From Sphingobacteriaceae bacterium (GTDB lineage: Bacteria > Bacteroidota > Bacteroidia > Sphingobacteriales > Sphingobacteriaceae): a DNA stretch of 64,000 nucleotides. The DNA lies in assembly GCA_017745075.1 (NCBI GenBank), contig JAGIAD010000029.1, forward strand, positions 1 through 64,000. The letters run 5' to 3'. Position numbers and translations under genes: made by a program. The first letter of the stretch is position 1. Every line of letters begins with the position of its first letter. Shown here piece by piece: positions 17,053 through 25,941 of the stretch. The notes below the pieces were generated by a model, which was not told where the DNA came from, did not search any database, and saw only the letters and a program-made list of their open reading frames with translations.

Positions 17053-17720
17053 GCAAATTTTTCGGTAAGTTTTTTTAAATAGCTTGATTTATAGATGCGC
17101 CATTTCGAGCGGACCTGATAGCTATCAGGCGTAGCGAAGTCTAGAACCACGATTGCTCAGCGCAAGCTAAATCTGTCTTTATAGATTTCTCCATTTCGCT
17201 ACCGATGAAAAATCGGCACGCCGCAGTCGAAAGGACGATTCTTCTGTAGGATCTGTCAATGGTAGCGCAGGATCTTTTTTTGGAAAGCAATTGTAGTGGC
17301 TATTATTAAAGGCAATCCGGCTTTCCGGTACAAGTCCTCGCTTCGCTCCGGGCTTTCCCCTTCAATCCGGTTTAGGTGGCGGCAGGCATTGCATCAAATC
17401 CTAGCGATCGTCATCTCCTGACTGAAGCGCAGTGGAACGGAGAGATCTAAATCAATAGCTTTCTCAAGGCAGATCTCTCTATCATTGACAGCCTCTCTCA
17501 AGTCGTCATTTCGAGCAGAGTGCAACGCAGTCGAGAAATCTGTCTCTATAGATTTCTCCATTTCGCTACCGATGAAAAATCGGCACGCTACAGTCGAAAG
17601 GACGATTCTTCTGTAGGATCTATCAATGGTAGCGCAGCGAAATCGAAGCCCCAAAGGCTCTGCTAAGCAAAATCTGCCGAGATGACGATTTAAATTGAAA
17701 ACAAGGTTATTTCTATCTGT
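17053..17720. repeat. Interspersed GTCATTTCGA-type repeats with 100 bp direct repeats
   Basis: This gene-free block is made of fragments such as GTCATTTCGAGCAGAGTG, CAACGCAGTCGAGAAATC and AGTCGAAAGGACGATTCTTC. A 100 bp unit is present twice with only a few substitutions, at 17171-17270 and 17538-17637; each contains the palindrome CCGATGAAAAATCGGC. A fragment of the 300 bp family (AAGTCCTCGCTTCGCTCCGG) lies near 17331. The 125-codon frame at 17394-17771 is repeat-derived. From 17720 to 17925 I see no further feature. Confidence 0.75.
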
Positions 17721-17925
17721 GAAGGCACAGACCGCGGAAAAGATTAATACAAGTTCAATCAGCCTGCGCAATATGTCGCAAACACACCGTCAGAAAGTCG
17801 TTTTCCTCCCTATTAATTTCACTTTTTTGCCTCCATATTTGTTTAAGTAACAGTGGAGCAGTAAACACTTAAAAAAACGGGCGAACCGAAAAGCCAAAAG
17901 AGTAGGAACAATAAAGATCTATTTT

Positions 17926-18375
17926 ATGTCGAACAATAAAGTTTCATTACACAGGATTATAAAGGCATCACCAGAAAAATTATACCGTGCCTTTACCGAC
18001 AACACTGCAATTGCAGCATGGTTACCCCCTTATGGTTTTCTATGCACTGTTCACGAACGCAAGGTGGAAGAAGGACTTACTTATAAAATGTCATTCCACA
18101 ATTTTACCACCGGAAACAGCCACGGCTGGACCGGAGAGTTTCTGGAAATAAAGCCTAACGAATTTTTAAAGTATACCGACAAATTTGACGACCCGAATCT
18201 TCCTGGCGGAATGATTACCTCCGTATGGTTTAATAAAACCATTGTGGGTACAGAATTAAAGGTATTACAGGAAAATATACCCGCAGTAATACCGACCGAA
18301 ATGTGTTACCTGGGCTGGCAGGAATCGATCGAGAAACTGATCAAATTGGTAGAACCTGAAATACCAGATGCTTAA
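17926..18375 (+). CDS. SRPBCC family protein
   Basis: 149 residues. SLHRIIKASPEKLYRAFTDN, then AIAAWLPPYGF and the C-terminal MCYLGWQESIEKLIKLVEP mark an AHSA1/YndB-type START-like domain over the full length. It stands alone, on the opposite strand from the ArsR operon and separated from it by repeats. Ligand unknown. A good terminator follows. Confidence 0.87.
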   Translation: MSNNKVSLHRIIKASPEKLYRAFTDNTAIAAWLPPYGFLCTVHERKVEEGLTYKMSFHNFTTGNSHGWTGEFLEIKPNEFLKYTDKFDDPNLPGGMITSVWFNKTIVGTELKVLQENIPAVIPTEMCYLGWQESIEKLIKLVEPEIPDA

Positions 18376-18423
18376 TCAGCCACAGATATTAATGTTTTCT
18401 AATTCTTTTTGATCAAAATAATG

Positions 18424-18449
18424 GCCGTGCATTTCGCATGGCTTTTTTT
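18424..18449 (+). terminator. Rho-independent terminator after the SRPBCC gene
   Basis: Stem GCCGTGC / GCATGGC (one G-T pair) with loop ATTTC, followed directly by seven T residues. Confidence 0.75.
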
Positions 18450-18507
18450 ATGGAGTTCATTCTTTTGCTTTGCTAACAGATTCTTTTATCGGGTGGGATA
18501 AAAAGAT

Positions 18508-18532
18508 AGCGCTCCGGATGTTCCGAAGCGCT
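18508..18532. repeat. GC-rich inverted repeat downstream of the DUF4394 gene
   Basis: AGCGCTCCGGA / TCCGAAGCGCT with a three-base loop and one mismatch. It lies between the convergent SRPBCC and DUF4394 genes; no clear T-run follows on either strand, so a terminator role is uncertain. The rest of 18450-18686 holds no gene. Confidence 0.45.
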
Positions 18533-18686
18533 GTAGCAAACCATTGAAAAAGCTACTGAATAATAATAGTACGGGCCTCCTAGATATTAACAGCCACGAA
18601 ATGTTGCCGGCTTTTTAGGCCCATCAATAGTTTCGGGAGAAAGCAAAAACGATCTTCCTCCCGATTTAAATAAAGTTAAAAAAGGC

Positions 18687-20216
18687 CTAAAAACCTAAAC
18701 CTAAAGTAAATCCGCGCACGGCTGTATTCAGCGTTGCTCCTGCTGTAGCCGCACCGGTAGTGAGATTTACAGTATATATTTTTTGCACGCCGCCAACAGT
18801 GAAAACGCCGTAGGCTACACCACTAGTACCGCCAATATCAAAGCCGTTATTGGTTTCTACATTTACGCCTAGCGGTCCTACATCTACCAAAGTTCCAGCA
18901 TTGGGTGGATCCTGACGATATAGCCTGTCGCCTGTAGAATCTATGTCGAACAAGACCGTAGTGCTTGCCCCGGCGAAGTTATTGGTGTAAGCTGCACCCG
19001 AAATGGCCGCAGTAGCGAGTGTGATAGGGCCGTCGACGGTAAGCACTGCATCAACCGGGTTGACACGGAAATTCTGTCCGTTGTTGCCCACAATCCTGAT
19101 GCGATCTACTGTAGGATTGAAATCAAATCCAATTTGTGTAGCCGTTAACAGCGTCGTTAATGGCCCCGTTCCCACTATGGTTGCTGCTCCTGAAGCGGCA
19201 TTAATTGTGTAAATCCGGCTCGTACTTCCAATAGCATAAAGCTGACCATTAGCGGGACGCATATCAATACCGAGAATACTCTCGCCCGCCTGGATACCAC
19301 TAATGGCTTTAACAACGGGCGCAGGCGCAGAAGCCAATGGATTAAAAATTAAAAGCTCGTTGTTGTTAGATACAGCGTAGGCTACAGCTTCGGTAGGGAT
19401 CGCGATTCCGGTAATGGCTATATTGGTATTGGCAATTTTGGCCGCTTTTCCAGTATTCAGATCTATTAGAAAAAGGCCCGGTTTACCGGCAACAGTAAGT
19501 GCTGCCAGGGCTATTGCACCATCCGGATTGATATCAAAACCGCCGGTTTCTTCTGCATCGATGCCAAGTGCCCCTACTTCTACCAGCTTACCATCATTTG
19601 GCGGGTCTTGTTTATGAAGCTTATCATTTGCTACATCTATATCAAACAATACGGTTGTAGCAGCCCCGGCCCTGTTTTGGGTGTATGCGGCAGCAGAAAC
19701 TTTTGCGCCTGTTATGCCATTAATAGCACCATCTGTAGCAACTACAGCTCCGGTTTCGGGGTTAAGGCGAAGGTTTTGCCCGGTGGAGGTGATCAATCTG
19801 ATCCGGTCTACCGTTGGATTAAAGTCAAAAGCTACCTCTCCCGAACTCAAGGCCGGACTAAATGGTGTGGTAGAAACGGCACGCGCTGTTCCGGTTTTAG
19901 GATCGATAACATATATTCTGCTGGTACTGCCTATACCATAAAGCTGCCCGGTAGCAGGGCGAAAATCTATACCCAAAATGCTTTCACCTGTTTGCAGCCC
20001 TGAAATGGTGACTTGTGAGGTAACTGTACCGGGATTTTTAGCGTTTATTAATGATAGTTTGCCATCGGAGCTTAATGCGTAGAAGTTAAGATCAGGCCCA
20101 GGCACGAGCGTTTCGGGGTCTAAGCCATATCCACGGTCTTTTTTACATGCCCAAAAGGCAGCAGGAATCATAATGGCCAATGCAGCCATCACGATTAAAG
20201 TTTTAATTTTAATCAT
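18687..20216 (-). CDS. DUF4394 lipoprotein with two tandem domains
   Basis: 509 residues. The lipoprotein signal ends AAFWACKKD. Two DUF4394 units follow, at about residues 45-270 and 285-508. Paired blocks show the duplication: GESILGIDFRPATGQLYGIG with GESILGIDMRPANGQLYAIG, FDFNPTVDRIRLI with FDFNPTVDRIRIV, and TTVLFDIDVANDKLHKQDPP with TTVLFDIDSTGDRLYRQDPP. The fold is expected to be a beta-propeller; its role is unknown. A single domain is the usual form, so this is an internal tandem duplication. The small exported protein upstream lies 40 bp away on the same strand. Confidence 0.9.
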   Translation of the reverse strand: MIKIKTLIVMAALAIMIPAAFWACKKDRGYGLDPETLVPGPDLNFYALSSDGKLSLINAKNPGTVTSQVTISGLQTGESILGIDFRPATGQLYGIGSTSRIYVIDPKTGTARAVSTTPFSPALSSGEVAFDFNPTVDRIRLITSTGQNLRLNPETGAVVATDGAINGITGAKVSAAAYTQNRAGAATTVLFDIDVANDKLHKQDPPNDGKLVEVGALGIDAEETGGFDINPDGAIALAALTVAGKPGLFLIDLNTGKAAKIANTNIAITGIAIPTEAVAYAVSNNNELLIFNPLASAPAPVVKAISGIQAGESILGIDMRPANGQLYAIGSTSRIYTINAASGAATIVGTGPLTTLLTATQIGFDFNPTVDRIRIVGNNGQNFRVNPVDAVLTVDGPITLATAAISGAAYTNNFAGASTTVLFDIDSTGDRLYRQDPPNAGTLVDVGPLGVNVETNNGFDIGGTSGVAYGVFTVGGVQKIYTVNLTTGAATAGATLNTAVRGFTLGLGF

Positions 20217-20256
20217 AACGTATTTTTTTAGTTTAAGAAATGTTCAGCTGGTATAC

Positions 20257-20583
20257 TTAGCTGAGTTGTTTTGGGGGATACTCCAAAGTCTGGGCGTTGG
20301 CCGCAGTAAGCCTGTAATCTTTTGAAGAAAATATGTTTTCCTGATGGTCTGGTAAAGTGAAATCGATGCAGTAAGAAGTGATTGAAACCAGATCCGATAA
20401 CTTGATTTTTCCTTCATTTTCGCTGTCTTCGTCGGCAGTGCCTTCCCTGTCGGTCATTTTAACGAAAGTCTTCTTCCACGAACTATCCGTTGAACCATTA
20501 TAAACGGCACTCATTGCTATTCTGGCTACCAATGCGATAATCAGCAGCAAATAAAGGAACATTCTGGAGTAGTGAATAGTCAT
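20257..20583 (-). CDS. Small membrane-anchored hypothetical protein
   Basis: 108 residues. One hydrophobic N-terminal segment (MFLYLLLIIALVARIAMSAV) would anchor or export it; the remainder is acidic and polar (DREGTADEDSENEGKIKLSD). I do not recognise a domain. It precedes the DUF4394 gene by 40 bp on the same strand and may share its transcript. Codon use looks native, but support is only moderate. Confidence 0.55.
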   Translation of the reverse strand: MTIHYSRMFLYLLLIIALVARIAMSAVYNGSTDSSWKKTFVKMTDREGTADEDSENEGKIKLSDLVSITSYCIDFTLPDHQENIFSSKDYRLTAANAQTLEYPPKQLS

Positions 20584-20609
20584 TTAGGTCTTCCCGGTTG
20601 GTTGAAACT

Positions 20610-20936
20610 ATGAGCATATACGCTAAAAATCAGGAAGCAGTTTTTAATAAATTAAAATTATCTTCTCACATTAACAGGGAATGGGTTTGCTTAACAACCT
20701 GCAGTGCCGGCCCGCTGAATGAATTAAGGATAGAGCAAATATTTTTTCCGGATATTTTTAAATTGCTGCAGACCTGGTTCCTGGCTTTTTCTGATTTCTT
20801 ATTCAGGTATTCCGGCAATGGTTTGTTTTCTCAGGCTATCGCTGCCAATCCTCAGGTTAAAAGGCTATACGCCAGTATTTCCTCTTCGGCACTGAAAAAA
20901 TTGCTTTGTCCGGATAAACCCTATAGAGTTCGATGA
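20610..20936 (+). CDS. Hypothetical protein, doubtful
   Basis: 108 codons from an ATG at 20610 (the frame extends to a TTG at 20598). Codon choice resembles neighbouring genes and the frame is divergent from the small membrane protein, 26 bases away, which leaves little room for two promoters. No domain, signal peptide or membrane segment is clear. It could be spurious. Confidence 0.35.
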   Translation: MSIYAKNQEAVFNKLKLSSHINREWVCLTTCSAGPLNELRIEQIFFPDIFKLLQTWFLAFSDFLFRYSGNGLFSQAIAANPQVKRLYASISSSALKKLLCPDKPYRVR

Positions 20937-21247
20937 GCCAGGACAAGTTAATTTTACCGCTTTTTGTGCAGATACACCTAATATGGTAAAAGGTATTTAA
21001 GTTCTTCGGCCTTCGTTAATTATTAAAGTGGAGCTCAAGCCCGAGGAAAAAGGTGTATAAGCGTCTATTTGCCCACATAAATCTGAGCTCAGCCCATAAA
21101 ATAGATTTCACTCAAAATCTCCCGATTCATCGTAAATCAGGAGATTAAATTGCTTTTTGTGCTAAATTGGCTGCTTTGCTAAAAAGATTTGATTATTTTA
21201 TTTTCTATGGAATCGCCACCAGCAAAAAGCGCTCAATACGCATCAGT
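20937..21247. other. Intergenic stretch downstream of the nine-gene operon
   Basis: About 310 bases without a convincing gene. The only structure seen is the hairpin at 21116-21146. Confidence 0.4.
21116..21146 (-). terminator. Possible terminator of the nine-gene operon
   Basis: Stem AATCTCCTGATT / AATCGGGAGATT (one mismatch) with a 7-base loop, about 100 bases past the last stop codon of the operon; only a short T-run follows on the minus strand. Confidence 0.4.
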
Positions 21248-22621
21248 TTACTTAAAATCGGGCACAGGAAATAAATACCCGCCAAATAAAATATACGACC
21301 ATAAAAGTGTCCAAAAGATATTGAAAATCTGTGCGGTTACAAAAGTAAATGCGGGTCTGCCGCCTTGCAATTTAACCAAAGATGAAAATTTAGCTTCCAT
21401 ACCAATCGAGATAAAGGCGATGGCAAACCAAACCGTACGCAATCCGTTCAGTGTTGGCGCAACACTCTTCGCGGTGGCAGGCGATAATAGGAAAGAAAAT
21501 ACCAGCGACGCCCCAACAAAGCCTAGTACAAATTTGGGGAAACGCTCCCATACAATTTTAAGTCCGGGGCTTTCTGCTTTAATCAAAACCTCACCTTTTT
21601 CTCCTTTTGGCTTTTTATAGGCCCACCAGATGGCGATAAAAAATGCTGCAACCCCTATAAATACATTTTGCGAAAATTTAGCAATTACACCAGCTTTAAC
21701 GGCTACCGGCCCAACCAGGTCACCTGCAGCGGTAACCGTTGCAGTAGTGTCTAAAGTTCCACCCAGCCAGGCACCTCCAATTACATCAGGGATATGAAAA
21801 TACTTCACGGCCCAGGGCTGGATGATCATCATCGGAATGGCCATAATCAATACCAGGGTGGTTACATAAGAGAGCTTGCGTTTATCGCCATTAATGGCTC
21901 CAGCAGCAACTATCGCTGCAGAAACACCACAAATGGATACGGCTGACGCCAAAATCACACCAAATTCATCGTCCACTTTTAACCTGCGGCTCAACCATAA
22001 CGAGAAAAACCAAACTGCCGTTACCACAATAACTGCCTGCACAATTCCCGGCAAACCTGCTTTGATCAAATCGGCAGATAAAATGGTGGTACCTAAAATA
22101 ACCAGCCCGGTTTTAATATAAAATTCAGACCTGACAGCCTCCTTTAACCAATCGGGAAGTTTGATCACATTACCCAGCACGATGCCGATCAGCAAAGCAA
22201 AAACCACATATTCCAGTCCGAAATAAGAAACGTTTTTGTTGCCGGCTATAATGAAAGATATGATGGCAAAAAAATAGATAAGCAAAAAGCCTGCGGCAAA
22301 CCTGGCTACATTACCGCCTGAAAGGCCAATGGCAATGGCTGCAAGTGCAAGAAAAACCACCCCGGTTTCTAAAATGAGCAATAAATTCTGGCCCGAAAGG
22401 ATTTTACCAAATAAATCTTCGCTGTTAGCCCATTTGTAGGCAGGCAAAGTAATTGTTGTACCGTTATTGGTTAAATACAATACAGAGGCAATAATGATTG
22501 TGCCTAAAATTACCGCCCACCAATCTTCGGTAAGCGCTTGTAAAAATGTTTTTTTGTCGGGCGCAATTCCCGCATCGGTTAAAGCTCCGGTAGTTTCTGA
22601 AGCATTGTTCTGTGTTGACAT
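21248..22621 (-). CDS. YeiH family putative sulfate exporter
   Basis: 457 residues with about 11-12 membrane helices. Diagnostic UPF0324/YeiH blocks are YVVFALLIGIVLGNVIKLPD, SEFYIKTGLVILGTTIL, GVILASAVSICGVSAAIVAA (the conserved SICGVSA core), WLGGTLDTTATVTAAG and FISIGMEAKFSSL. It is longer than Escherichia YeiH because of extra N-terminal helices. The family is annotated as sulfate exporter by association with sulfur metabolism; direct transport data are limited. It is the last gene of the nine-gene operon, 16 bases after the FAD enzyme, and its presence beside a SoxC/SoxD-like pair supports sulfate as the exported product. Confidence 0.9.
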   Translation of the reverse strand: MSTQNNASETTGALTDAGIAPDKKTFLQALTEDWWAVILGTIIIASVLYLTNNGTTITLPAYKWANSEDLFGKILSGQNLLLILETGVVFLALAAIAIGLSGGNVARFAAGFLLIYFFAIISFIIAGNKNVSYFGLEYVVFALLIGIVLGNVIKLPDWLKEAVRSEFYIKTGLVILGTTILSADLIKAGLPGIVQAVIVVTAVWFFSLWLSRRLKVDDEFGVILASAVSICGVSAAIVAAGAINGDKRKLSYVTTLVLIMAIPMMIIQPWAVKYFHIPDVIGGAWLGGTLDTTATVTAAGDLVGPVAVKAGVIAKFSQNVFIGVAAFFIAIWWAYKKPKGEKGEVLIKAESPGLKIVWERFPKFVLGFVGASLVFSFLLSPATAKSVAPTLNGLRTVWFAIAFISIGMEAKFSSLVKLQGGRPAFTFVTAQIFNIFWTLLWSYILFGGYLFPVPDFK

Positions 22622-22637
22622 CGTTTTTTCTTTGTGG

Positions 22638-24080
22638 TTATCTGATTTTTATGTTGAAAATATCTTTTAATACCCGTTTTGCGGCATTATAGCCGCACAT
22701 CCCATGTACACCACCTCCCGGAGGGGTAGATGATGAACATATATACAATCCTTTGGCAGCCGTTTTATATGGCGACCATCTTAAAGCCGGACGGGTAAAT
22801 AATTGTCCGAGGTCTAATATCCCCCCATTAATATCGCCACCAATATAATTAGGATTATGTGCTTCCATCTGTTCGGTGTTCATGGTATGTTTGGCCATAA
22901 TCCGGTCTTTAAATCCAGGAGCAAAACGCTCTACCTGATTTTCGATCAGGGTTGTCATATCCTGTTTGGATCCATTGGGAACGTGGCAGTAAGCCCAGGC
23001 TGTTTGCTTACCTTCAGGTGCACGCGATGGATCGAACAAGCTCTGCTGCGCCAAAAGCACAAAAGGTTTTTCGGCCTGCCGGCCTTTACTGGTCATCAAT
23101 TCGCCTGCTGCTATCTCTTCGAAAGTATTGCCTAAATGTATGGTGCCTGCGGCCCTGCATGCTTCGGCGGTAAATGGAATAGGGCCATCCAATGCCCAAT
23201 CTACCTTAAATACCCCCATGCCGTAACGGTAACGTTCGAGCTGCCATTTGTAAATAGCCGAGAATTTATGTCCCGCAATCTGTAATAACTGTTTTGGGGT
23301 AATATCAAAAAGCACTGCATGGGCAGAAGGCAATTGATCTAGAGAAGTAACAAAAGTTCCCGTTTCAATTTTTCCGCCAAGCGATTTAAAATAGCCTGCC
23401 AATGCCACGGCAATAAATTTAGATCCGCCTTTGGGTATCGGCCAGCCTTTAAGGTGCCCGCTGGCCATTAATACTAAACCAATGGCAGTAGTGCTTAAAT
23501 TACTTAAAGGTTGTATGGCATGCGCGGCCATTCCGGCAAAAAGCCCCCGGGCGTGCTTTTCTTTAAAGCGTTTAACAAAACCTGCTGCGCTGCTTAAAGC
23601 TTTGAGGCCAAAACCTGCCATTGCCAATGGGTGTTTAGGGAAATGCAGTGGCCCTAATGCATCTTCATCAATCAGCGGCCATGCTGCCGTAATATTCTTC
23701 ATCAACGAAGCATAGGTTTTGGCATCGCTTCCCAGGTATTCAGCCGTTTTTTCGATAGAATGATCCAGTATGGCGGCTGTACCGTCATCAAAAGGATGTG
23801 CAGCTGCCAAAACAGGTTGCAGGTATTCCAATCCGTGTTCGGCAAGAGGCAGGATTTTAAAAAACGGCGAAGCCAGCGCCATCGGGTGGATCGCCGAACA
23901 TACATCGTGCGTAAAACCGGGCAAGGTAAGTTCGGCAGAACTGAGTCCTCCGCCAACTACATTTTTACCTTCGATAATTAAAACGGAAAGTTCCTGTTGT
24001 TGCAAAGCGATAGCCGCAGCCAGCCCATTTGGCCCTGATCCTACAACAATTGCATCGTAATCCCGTTTTTCTAATTTCAT
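22638..24080 (-). CDS. FAD-dependent phytoene-desaturase-like oxidoreductase
   Basis: 480 residues. The N-terminal dinucleotide-binding motif is YDAIVVGSGPNGLAAAIALQ followed by the acidic residue of IIEGKNVVGGG, and the C-terminus has GLYICSSSTPPGGGVHGMCG, the FAD-closing motif of the amine-oxidase/phytoene-desaturase superfamily. It belongs to the branch often called phytoene dehydrogenase-like but has no carotenoid neighbours; the true carotenoid desaturase is at 48159-49640. No signal peptide, so it should act in the cytosol. It starts four bases after the molybdoenzyme gene. The substrate is not predictable; oxidation of a product of the operon's pathway is an inference. Confidence 0.88.
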   Translation of the reverse strand: MKLEKRDYDAIVVGSGPNGLAAAIALQQQELSVLIIEGKNVVGGGLSSAELTLPGFTHDVCSAIHPMALASPFFKILPLAEHGLEYLQPVLAAAHPFDDGTAAILDHSIEKTAEYLGSDAKTYASLMKNITAAWPLIDEDALGPLHFPKHPLAMAGFGLKALSSAAGFVKRFKEKHARGLFAGMAAHAIQPLSNLSTTAIGLVLMASGHLKGWPIPKGGSKFIAVALAGYFKSLGGKIETGTFVTSLDQLPSAHAVLFDITPKQLLQIAGHKFSAIYKWQLERYRYGMGVFKVDWALDGPIPFTAEACRAAGTIHLGNTFEEIAAGELMTSKGRQAEKPFVLLAQQSLFDPSRAPEGKQTAWAYCHVPNGSKQDMTTLIENQVERFAPGFKDRIMAKHTMNTEQMEAHNPNYIGGDINGGILDLGQLFTRPALRWSPYKTAAKGLYICSSSTPPGGGVHGMCGYNAAKRVLKDIFNIKIR

Positions 24081-24084
24081 CTGG

Positions 24085-25338
24085 TTATTTTATGGTTTCC
24101 GGTTTAAATAAAACGGTTCCGTCATTTTTAATCTGCCATGCGGTAATGGGGTTCATGTGGTATCCGCCCAGGTTTACGCCACGGGCTTCTACCAATTGCG
24201 CCAAAGTGGGTTGTAAATAACCGGTTTCGTCGGTAACGCGACTCAATATTTCGGTAGCCTCACCTTTCCAATCCCACAAATACCTGAAATAAGTATGCGC
24301 TTTACTCAATACCGGCTCCTGTAAATTGGCCAGTTGCCAGGTTTTGCCCGCATCGGTGCTAACTTCTACTTTTTCTACCTTCCCCCTGCCACTCCAGGCA
24401 ATACCACGAATTTCAACCCAGCCCTTATTTACCTTTTGAGGGTATGACGGATAGGTAATAATGGAACGCGCATCTAACTCAAAGCTAAACATTCTGATTT
24501 TATCTTTTACAGGGTAAGTATATTTTGACGTTTCTTCCCTGGTCATATAAGGTTCTTCCGAAAGTTCAATCCGCCTTAACCATTTGATATTCATATTCCC
24601 TTCAAAACCGGGTAAAAGTAACCTCATGGGATAACCTTGTTCAGGCCGTATAGCTTCGCCATTCTGGGCATAAACAATCATGGCATCATCCCAGGCTTTT
24701 GCTATGGGAATGGTACGCGTCATCACGGCTGCATCCGAACCTTCGGCCAAAAACCATTTGGCTTTATCGCTGATGCCCACTTCGTTAAATATAGTAGAGA
24801 GCATTACACCTGTCCATTCGCTCTGACTGGTCAGGCCTAAAATATCCTGTGGGGTCATTTCGGCTTTACCCGTACGGAAATTTCCGGCACATTCAATAAA
24901 ACAGGTACGGGTAACGGATGGGAATCTTTTGATATCGGCAAGAGTAAATTTCATCGGATTATCGACCAAACCGTGAATGAGCAACTCGTGTTTTGCCGGA
25001 TCAATAGTTGGAACACCCGCATGATGGCGTTCGAAATGCAGATCGGCCGGTGTAATGGTGCTGTGCATATCCTGCAGGGGTGTACGCGAAGAAATATCTG
25101 AAGGTTTGCGTACCGGCTGCTCAAACGGCGATCTTTTCCCCAGCTGACTTGGTCCGGGGCCAACGATTTTAGTCGGATCATCTGTAATCTCAGGAAGAAC
25201 CGGTGTTTCAGAAGGTGTTTCACCAGCAAATAACGATTGCACAGGTAAAACTGCAGCAGCTATTACCCCTCCCAATAAAGTTCGCCTGCTGATTTTGCCA
25301 CTGGCTATTTTCTGATCTTTGTTCCTGTGCTTTTCCAT
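24085..25338 (-). CDS. SoxC/sulfite-oxidase-like molybdopterin enzyme
   Basis: 417 residues. It starts with a Tat signal: SRRTLLGGVIAAAVLPVQSL near residue 18. The Mo-cofactor domain follows, with HGLVDNPMKFTLADIKRFP and the Mo-ligand motif FIECAGNFRTG (probable ligand Cys150), LSTIFNEVGI, then the dimerisation domain with IRGIAWSGRGKVEKVEVSTD. The sequence RTCFIECAGN is closest to SoxC (sulfur dehydrogenase) and SorA types. The enzyme should be periplasmic and transfer electrons to the cytochrome c encoded just upstream, whose stop codon overlaps this start by one base (TAATG). Substrate could be sulfite, protein-bound sulfane sulfur or another oxyanion. Confidence 0.9.
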   Translation of the reverse strand: MEKHRNKDQKIASGKISRRTLLGGVIAAAVLPVQSLFAGETPSETPVLPEITDDPTKIVGPGPSQLGKRSPFEQPVRKPSDISSRTPLQDMHSTITPADLHFERHHAGVPTIDPAKHELLIHGLVDNPMKFTLADIKRFPSVTRTCFIECAGNFRTGKAEMTPQDILGLTSQSEWTGVMLSTIFNEVGISDKAKWFLAEGSDAAVMTRTIPIAKAWDDAMIVYAQNGEAIRPEQGYPMRLLLPGFEGNMNIKWLRRIELSEEPYMTREETSKYTYPVKDKIRMFSFELDARSIITYPSYPQKVNKGWVEIRGIAWSGRGKVEKVEVSTDAGKTWQLANLQEPVLSKAHTYFRYLWDWKGEATEILSRVTDETGYLQPTLAQLVEARGVNLGGYHMNPITAWQIKNDGTVLFKPETIK

Positions 25339-25937
25339 TACTTTATTTCGGGGCCTCCTTTGCGGTCGTCCATAATAAACAGTTTTTTCGCCGGCATCAC
25401 CACTTTGTACAGGTTTTTGGCATCGAGTACTACATCGACTTTGATAATTTTATTGGCATTAAGCAGATAAGCAGTGATGCTGTACACTTCATCATTACTT
25501 AACGAGCCCGGAAGATTGTAGGGCATGGCCCGGCGCATATAATCGAACAAAGTGGTGGCATAAGGCCAGTAATTGCCTATGGTTTTAGGCTTGCTGGAGG
25601 CCGATGTATCGCCAACCAAAGCATTTCCCGGAAGTTTAACACCGGGTTTTTCAGTACCATCAACGCCATGGCACGCCGCACATTTCCGGGCATATAAAAT
25701 CCTGCCTGTTTTCACATCTCCCTGCCCTGCCGGCAATCCTTTCCCATCAGGACGAACGTCGATATCCCAGGCGGCAATTTCCTGTGCGCTGGCTGGGTGG
25801 CCAAAACCAAATTTAGCAGGCCGTTTTAAACTATCCATTAATGGCCGCTGAACCTGCACCGGTATAAATGCCGTTTTAAGCGATATTAATAACAACATTA
25901 CAGGACATGCCAGTATGAGTACGGTTTTTTTATCCAT
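25338..25937 (-). CDS. SoxD-like periplasmic cytochrome c
   Basis: 199 residues with one N-terminal hydrophobic segment (VLILACPVMLLLISLKTAFI) that exports or anchors it. FGFGHPASAQEIAAWDIDVR and PDGKGLPAGQGDV are the characteristic lead-in of SoxD. One haem site, CAACH at residues 86-90, is followed by AMPYNLPG carrying the likely distal Met138. SoxD of thiosulfate oxidisers is longer and may carry two haems; this is a single-haem version. It is translationally coupled to the molybdoenzyme by the TAATG overlap, so the pair should form a SoxCD- or SorAB-like complex. Confidence 0.9.
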   Translation of the reverse strand: MDKKTVLILACPVMLLLISLKTAFIPVQVQRPLMDSLKRPAKFGFGHPASAQEIAAWDIDVRPDGKGLPAGQGDVKTGRILYARKCAACHGVDGTEKPGVKLPGNALVGDTSASSKPKTIGNYWPYATTLFDYMRRAMPYNLPGSLSNDEVYSITAYLLNANKIIKVDVVLDAKNLYKVVMPAKKLFIMDDRKGGPEIK

Positions 25938-25941
25938 CGCC

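Noticed and set aside
17394..17771. 125-codon minus-strand frame in the ArsR-SRPBCC gap
   Set aside because: It is composed of interspersed repeat sequence, has no domain and includes one of the two 100 bp direct repeats.
22638..24080. Second carotenoid phytoene desaturase
   Set aside because: It has the superfamily motifs but sits in a sulfur-type operon and its C-terminus differs from the true CrtI at 48159-49640.
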